Below, piece after piece: positions 58,231-64,000 of a stretch of 64,000 nucleotides of DNA. The position numbers and the translations under genes were made by a program. The stretch comes from Oscheius tipulae. Lineage: Eukaryota > Nematoda > Chromadorea > Rhabditida > Rhabditidae. Location: the NCBI GenBank assembly GCA_037178975.1, contig JASJZH010000001.1:2170001-2234000 (forward strand), read 5' to 3'. The notes under the pieces were generated by a model that searched no databases, had not been told where the DNA came from, and saw nothing but the letters and a program-made list of their open reading frames with translations. Within the stretch, counting starts at the first letter, position 1; every line of letters starts with the position of its first letter.

Positions 58231-61200
58231 TCAATAGGGGACAATTTGGTCATCATCCTCGATGTAAATGTCGTTCTCTTCTATCTGAAAATTAAGGTAC
58301 TTAAATGGAAAAAACAGGGCTAAAACTCACAAAAATGTCATTATTATTGTTGTTCTTGAGATTGAAATTAAATGGCTCTTGGGGAAGCGGAAGCTCACCG
58401 ACGGGTCCCTCTGGAATATCGCCGAAAAGATCATCGAAATCGTAGTCGTAGTCCTGAAGATGCCTGATGGGAGCCTCAGGCTCGATGCTGATCGAATTGG
58501 CAGCAGTATCGGCTTCTTGCTGCTCGGCCGTCATGGGGAACTCGGGTCTTCGAGTAGGTTTTGGTGGCGGCCGCACGACGACATTGTGACTGAAAAAAGT
58601 CATTGCTGAGATCCGAAAAAGTCACAAAAGCTGGTCAAATGCCCTAATGGATGACAGAGTTACAGCTGGTCTTAGTGTAAAGACCGACTGGCGCAATAGC
58701 AGAAGTCGGCAGTGTTAATCAAAGGGCCCCAATTTCGACCCCTGCCGCAGCCCATCCCATACTTTTGCAAGATTAGAGCTCCAAATACTTATTTCTAGAT
58801 AGATGGGGTCCTTTTGAAACTGGCGGATAACAAGCCTAGTTTCCTTATAGCGACTCCTTTCTACTGTGGATGTTATTAATCACATGATGCTAGTGCATAG
58901 TTGGAAAAACGCGTAGATAGACAGGTTAAACTGAGCAATAGTGAGCTGCGATAAGGGGAAAGGTCAGTACGACAACGTTACCGACCGGACGATATGGAGC
59001 TTTGTATATAGTCTGTTTCCAACGAAGAGTGGCACCTGAATTTATACACTGTGTTTGTGCGCGAAGCAGAAATTTCCAAATTTTTGAATTTTAACTTTTC
59101 TGTATACTTTTTCCCCATCTTGACTGTGTAATCGAATTCTAGGCATACATAAACCTAGTTGACAACAAATTTAGGGGGAAAATATGCAAGAATAGTCCAA
59201 AACAGATGAATGTTTATGCTCAGATTATTTCATAATCTTACTCAGGCCATCAAACTCTACAAAATGACGCAAAAAACCTAGTTGACCTCGGCCGCAGAAG
59301 GGGACGATTGCTCCGGCGCGGAGTCGAACCCGAGTCGCATAGGGCGCGCGCACTGGCAGAGACGGTGCCCCTTAACAATACACTAAGGGAGCGATGTGCG
59401 CAGTCGCAGGGGCGTGGCGGCTACGCACAGACGGCTTAACACAGACAGACAGACACATGAGGAGAATTTAAAATAGTGACTGGAAAAAGATTCAGTGGTG
59501 GAAAAGCGAGATGGAAAGGATTGGGAAAAAAAAATTCACTAACCTAAACCGGTTTCAGAGTATTGTAACTTGGATAACTATAAAAAGGTAATTTAGGGAG
59601 TTTCTGTCGGAGCCCTTTCAGAAAGGCTTTATCTACATACCCCTGATCCTATATTTCCTACAGTACCGCAAAAGCGTAAAGAAACTTACTGGGCGGAATC
59701 TGACACAATCTCTATTCCACTTCCATCATCCCCATGTTCTTCCTTCCTGTGCTTGTCCATAGTTATCGGCAGGACACAGCGAAAATCGCAGTCGTGACAC
59801 TCGCACGGCGTCTTGCAGTCATGCATCTTGGCATGAGTGAGCCTCTGACGCGAGGTTCGGAAATTTTCGTCATTTTTTCAGAGGACCATAAAAATACCGA
59901 AAACGCTTGTCACAGAAGTAGCACGGGTAGGGCATCTCGCCCGTATGGATACGATAATGTTCCTTGAAGTTTTTGGGCAGCAATTCCTATAGAAATCGGA
60001 ACATTTTCTCGCAAAAAAATGAGCTTACACGAAAGCAATCCGGACACTTGACCCTCATCGTAGCCTTGACCACAACCTCGGGCTTATCCGGATATGGGAA
60101 CGGGGCCGGGTAGGGGAAGGTGTACAGAGTATCGTCTGAAATGTTGATTTTAATGGACTGTTTGCAGCGATTCTATTAGAAACAAGGTTTTGCCACATGG
60201 TGCAGTGAGATAGAGGTTGGAATAGGAATCAAAAGGACCCGGTTTCGATCCAAGGAATGATATAGCTTTTTGGAATTGTCAAGAAACGTTTCCAAACGCC
60301 TTCATACGTTTATTGAACTGTTTGGGGATTCAAAAAGTTATGCCGCATTGCTTAGACTGCTTAGAGGATGGACTATGGAACGAAGCGGAAATTTTGGTCT
60401 GTGCGATAGTAAAGTAAGGTTAGGTTATGGATCTATACAGGCTCGTTTCATCTCTACTATCTACTTCTGTGGCGGACTTGACTTAGTCTATATGTTTGTC
60501 CGAGACCACGAAACAGAAGCGAGCCAATTATGTGGTCGAGAAGTCTTGTTGTTCAGAAAAAAATTATTGCCAATATTGGGTGGCAAGTCAACTTTAGGCG
60601 CGCTCTAGAACTTGGCTTTTGTTTCAACAAGTTTAGCTGATGCCCAGTTAGGGCTCGTGACAGGTAGATGACGTTCCAGTCGAGCTACCGTGACAGGAGC
60701 AACCTTCTCCCAAACTGATTCGCTTTGATTTGCAAAAAATAATTGCTGTTACAACATAACTGACAAATTTGCAATTAGGGCTTCAGGCACACAACCATAC
60801 AGAGACTTTTCGGCATTTAGAGCTAGATGAAGCCGCTGGAAGCCTTATGTTTACTAGACGCAGCCGCTAATGCAGGGAAAAGGACGGCTGGTTATTATTT
60901 TATCTCTCGCTCATTTGCTTATTAACTCTGGCCCAAAGTACATTTGCCAGCGTCAAAAATGGTCAAGTAATGACCCCGTACCATAATGTTAGGGCTTATA
61001 TGAAGTACCTGTCAGTCTCCTCAGCTCCGAGTTACTGTCTCTCCCAATGTAGTAAGTTTACGTCTCCATTTTTTCTTCCTAGAAGTCCATGAAGATTAGG
61101 ATTTGAAGGAGTATTTCCACTGTAAAATGTTCGAATTACATCCGCTTACTACTCTGACACAATATGAATATTTCAGCTGCTATTTTGTACCCATCCACAC

Positions 61201-61840
61201 ACCTCATGGGCTAAACATTTTTAAGCAAAGAACAGATTTTTCTATAGATACCTCCAAGATAAGAGCCAAATAAAGGCCCTACCTACAACCGGTCTCTTCA
61301 TCTTCTTTCTCCGTGGCTCATGCTCCTGCTCAATCAGCGGTTGCGTATGCTCCTTCACCACATCTGCTTCTTCCTCCCTCTGCTCTCCTCCCTGTATTCG
61401 ATGCATCTTTATGCCCGGCTTGGTGAGCCTTATCTCATGGGGGACCATCGTCAAGTTGAAATCCGATCCAGGCATCGAAAACTGACGCTTCCTTTGGAAC
61501 ATGTGGGTTGTGAAGAGAGCAACGGCTTTCTCCCTTCCCTGGGTGACCTGAAGACGTTTTTTTTGTGAGAAAAAATGGCGAAAAATCTAACATTTTGAGG
61601 GAATTGACCGCTCTCGGGGAAGGTGGTTCGGATCTCGTTTTGGACACTGTGAACCTCATGATCGAAGGCCTCTGTGACACAGGCTTCCATGTGAGTGACC
61701 AGTTCGGGTCGCGAGACAAAGCTCTCCTGACATTCGGTGCAGGTGTGCTGGGTCTTCTTCTTTAGGGCCATTTCTTCATCCCTAACGAAGGTGGAGCATC
61801 CGTAGGGGGTGACAAAATCGTCTATTTCCTCGTCTTCCAT
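58231..61840 (-). CDS. C2H2 zinc-finger protein, unassigned
   Basis: Seven exons keep a continuous frame: 61592-61840, 61283-61547, 60029-60135, 59898-59986, 59690-59842, 58331-58589, 58231-58284; 391 aa. A solitary N-terminal finger (CTECQESFVSRPELVTHMEAC) is followed by a basic linker with an NLS-like RRKKMKRP. A central finger pair has CPDCFRELLPKNFKEHYRIH, the TGEMPY linker and CYFCDKRF, then CECHDCDFRCVLPITMDKHR. The C-terminus is acidic with a Glu/Asp-rich end and an Asn run. Under the only frame-keeping GT-AG model the second central finger has a short spacer (C-x2-C-x7-H), which is unusual; a non-canonical site would restore 12. It is probably a nuclear DNA-binding protein. I cannot assign an orthologue. 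Two introns exceed 1 kb and hold repeats. Confidence 0.82.
58684..58748 (+). repeat. tRNA-like sequence, degenerate
   Basis: GACTGGCGCAATAGCAGAAG resembles an A box; CCCCAATTTCGACCCCTGCC resembles a T arm with a damaged B box. It lies in a zinc-finger gene intron, antisense. Confidence 0.4.
59308..59397 (-). repeat. tRNA-like sequence with long variable-arm-like region
   Basis: Minus strand, about 85 nt: GCTCCCTTAGTGTATTGTTA, GGGGCACC, a GC-rich arm (AGTGCGCGCGCCCT), then CTCGGGTTCGACTCCGCG and CCGGAGC. The first five bases pair with the last (GCTCC/GGAGC). The T stem is imperfect. It resembles a class II (Ser/Leu-size) tRNA pseudogene more than a repeat copy. Confidence 0.55.
60196..60256 (+). 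repeat. tRNA-like sequence, degenerate
   Basis: CATGGTGCAGTGAGATAGAG is A-box-like and close to the GTGGTGCAGTGCC of the foldback arms; CCCGGTTTCGATCCAAGG is a B box with one insertion. In a zinc-finger gene intron. Confidence 0.45.
60420..60615. repeat. Dispersed repeat R1, copy 3 (middle part)
   Basis: It contains GTTTGTCCGAGACCACGAAA, AGCGAGCCAATTATGTGGTC and GGCAAGTCAACTTTAGG, matching in order the middle of the copy at 52553-52916. It lies in the long second intron of the zinc-finger gene. Confidence 0.5.
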
Positions 61841-62515
61841 TCTGGAGCTTTGTAGAATATTTGTATTACTCCTTCACGTTTTGAGCGAATCAAATGAAGG
61901 GATTTGCCAGAAAAGCTAGTCTTTTTGTACAAACCCGCTTAAATTTTTATGAAAATAGTTCACGACATTAAAAAGTACGTCAACTTTCCGGCCATTTTAC
62001 TGCTTCCACATGTTTCCAAATGAAAGAGCATTGTTTTTAGTACTTCTTGACGCCACAGGCACAAAGAAGTCCCGAAACGCAGGACAATTTAGGAAATAAC
62101 TTTGTGTCCGAACGAAAATGCGTACGCAGGGCATTTCCTACAGTATGACAAAATGAATCAAACTTTTTTATTTTTCTGCCGTTTTGGCTCATTTCCTTCA
62201 TCCAGTGCAAAACGCTAACATAACATCCCAATTTGACGTATAACATGTACACAAAGGAAAAGGATTACTTTGCCGTGCAAAAATATCAGAAATTCTGAAG
62301 GGGAATATCCAAAATATTTTGAAACAAGGTCAAATTAAGAAAACCACTTTATAAGTTAAAACGAACGCTATCTACAGAACAAAAACAAGGAAAACCAACA
62401 AAATTAGTGTAAAGGAATGGGGGAAATGAGATAACCGAGAGGAAATGATACCAGTACACAAGTACAAAGCAATTAGTGTTAGCCCGCTATTAGATGATGA
62501 TGTTGATGACGAAGG
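61841..62515. other. Intergenic region upstream of the zinc-finger gene
   Basis: About 675 nt, AT-rich, no ORF of note and no repeat that I recognise. It lies between two minus-strand genes and should include the zinc-finger promoter. Confidence 0.4.
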
Positions 62516-64000
62516 TTACTTGACTAGATTCACGATCCAAATCTCCGACATTCCGAGCATTTTCATGTTGGGACCCTGAAAACGAGGACGTTAAACAGTT
62601 TCTAACGCATTTCTGCAGCTGGTAAGAAATGTTTGTTAACAGTTCAGCAGGCGGCCTTCTCGTTTGAATTTTTGGCGCGCTTTTACAAATTTGCCTAAAA
62701 TTGGGTTTTCTGACGTAGTTCACTCATTTTCAGAGATTCTTATGTTTGTTGTATACAGCGTGCAAAAGAACCTCCTGAAGCATGAGAAATAGCGGATAAT
62801 TTCAGAGATAGTGAAAAAGAACGGCAAGTTATGTAGACCACAAAAGAGAGGAGTGTCGAGTCTGGTTCTATTTACATGCGCGCCTATATCTGAGTCCCGT
62901 AACGCAACTCCTTTGTCCCGCCGCGTGTGCTACCGTATCTCGGGCTCAGAGGCTCTCCCCAAGTCATCCTCACAGCGTTGACGGGTCTGCCTAAGAGCCT
63001 GTGTCCAGAGGAGCCCATTCTGTCGTCGCCTTAGATCATCTTACGCGACCCAACTCAGCCAGTCTTCCCGCCCATTTTGGCTGACGCCTCCACGCCAGAT
63101 CAAGGACATTGGGCGGCCCTTGTTTCCATAAGGATCCATCAGCCGAGTTGCACGCAGCACTTTGGATTCTGCTCAGGAAACGGTCGTTGACGGTGTCGCT
63201 GGATAAAGGGGATGGAAAGAAGGTCTCGCTTTTCACCAAATAAAACACACAATGAGTTTTGAGGTAAAGAGTTACTACGATTACACGATTTTTACATTTT
63301 TTGCCTCCCTAACAGACTAAAGTGGGAGGTTTCATAGAAAGTTTTTTGGTTGATTTACATTTTCTTATGTGCAATATTTTAACCCTCTACCCAATTTTTA
63401 CCCGCTATGAATCTCCCAATGGGGCAAACAAAAACATGGGAAGTTTAACACGATCCTCTTTACCATTATTTCTTCTGCTGCCAATCGGGCAACGTACTAC
63501 TCTACAGGTCATTACTATGAGTGGCTGACTTCAAAAATACGAATAAGAAACTTCAATTGCGAGCCACGAAAACGCATTTTATGTTTGTTTGAAACACACT
63601 AGACACGGTAAAACCTTGGCTTATCATTATGCTACTGTATAACCTAAGCTTCAACTCGAGAACTGCTTATTGGAAAACGGCTCTAACCTGATAAAGAGTT
63701 CCCGCTGAGACCATCAGCTTCCCGTTTCCAAATGGCAGCTCGTAGAGTCCGTAAAAGTAGGGCAGCATCCAGTAGACGAGCGGGACGACCACGTAGAACT
63801 GTCCAGCATGGGTGTGGCCTGAGTTGGTATGAATTTTAGTATCAATTTATGACAAAATACCTGAGAGTATGAGATCAATCTGTTCCAGATCAATCTTCGG
63901 AATTTCCGTGATTGTTGCCGGATTGTGAGCCATCAGAATCGTGCTGCTATCTTTCGGACAGTATTTTATGGCTATTGTCGCGTTGGACTCGTGGTTTTTT
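62516..64000 (-). CDS. Calcineurin-like metallophosphoesterase, membrane (TMPPE/YkuE) type, 5' part outside window
   Basis: Three exons are visible: 63861-64000, 63688-63818 and 62516-62575. The protein shows the metal-binding motifs AHNPATI and SGHTHAGQF, the latter split by an 42-nt intron, then YFYGLYELPFGNGKLMVSAG and the C-terminus GPNMKMLGMSEIWIVNLVK. This matches the YSAGTG-GPPMR-PEI ending of the YkuE/TMPPE family of metallophosphoesterases, which usually have N-terminal membrane segments (outside this window). The substrate is unknown. The last intron is 1.1 kb and holds a mobile-element relic and a GC-richer stretch (62880-63150) of unknown nature. Confidence 0.85.
62636..62835. repeat. 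Relic of the nested inverted-repeat element
   Basis: GTTCAGCAGGCGGCCTTCTC and TTTTTGGCGCGCTTTTACAA, then CAGCGTGCAAAAGAACCTCC, match 18408-18602 in the same order (GTTCGGCAGGCGCC, TTTTTGGCGCGCTTTTACAA, CAGCGTGTAAAAAAACCCCC). It lies in the last metallophosphoesterase intron; the right end is lost. Confidence 0.65.

Noticed and set aside
60640-60705. GTAGCTCGACTGGAACGTCA-like text on the minus strand as a further tRNA
   Set aside because: D-arm-like only; no B box at the proper distance.

Overview
The window is eukaryotic nuclear DNA carrying about 15 intron-rich protein-coding genes, most of them conserved metazoan genes. Introns are often only 40-70 nt and typically end in TTTCAG/TTTTCAG. 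In ten genes such an acceptor lies just upstream of the start codon (1-7 nt in nine, 18 nt in DEK), which suggests spliced-leader trans-splicing. Together with the gene content this points to a nematode, or failing that another compact ecdysozoan. I cannot name the species. Gene structures below were built by reading splice sites by eye; where exon lengths are given, they keep the reading frame throughout.

Layout. 1-1434 (-): PCMTD-type methyltransferase-like gene, cut by the window edge. 3530-7355 (+): RAD21/SCC1 cohesin kleisin. 7959-9130 (-): ribosomal protein L4. 9930-10398 (+): a two-exon 129-aa orphan. 10733-11586 (+): Rab8. 12123-13617 (+): DEK. 13.8-20.8 kb is a repeat-rich stretch with two long foldback elements (one with a second element nested in it), CT-rich simple repeats and one unresolved coding-like locus (15.4-16.2 kb). 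20884-23666 (+): GPI-type acetylcholinesterase. 23822-40119 (-): the giant E3 ligase UBR4, with UBR box, zinc ribbon and C-terminal hemi-RING. 40783-43870 (-): Xaa-Pro aminopeptidase 3. 44915-46730 (-): SDR with a degenerate active site. 46883-49150 (-): lingerer/UBAP2. 50660-53473 (+): TAF4. 53585-58097 (-): AGPAT5-type acyltransferase, whose large intron holds a complete glutamate transporter gene on the opposite strand (55537-57553, +). 58231-61840 (-): a C2H2 zinc-finger protein. 62516-64000 (-): C-terminal part of a membrane-type metallophosphoesterase.

Genes and organisation. There is no single pathway; most genes are housekeeping (chromatin and transcription: RAD21, DEK, TAF4; protein turnover: UBR4, PCMTD, XPNPEP3; trafficking and lipids: Rab8, AGPAT5), with two neuronal-type genes (acetylcholinesterase, SLC1). 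Two same-strand pairs are spaced like nematode operons: lingerer then SDR (152 nt) and zinc finger then AGPAT5 (133 nt). Introns and intergenic DNA are seeded with degenerate tRNA-like sequences, small palindromes and degenerate CTGTCTCT tracts. I see no clearly intact tRNA, rRNA, CRISPR or prokaryotic feature.
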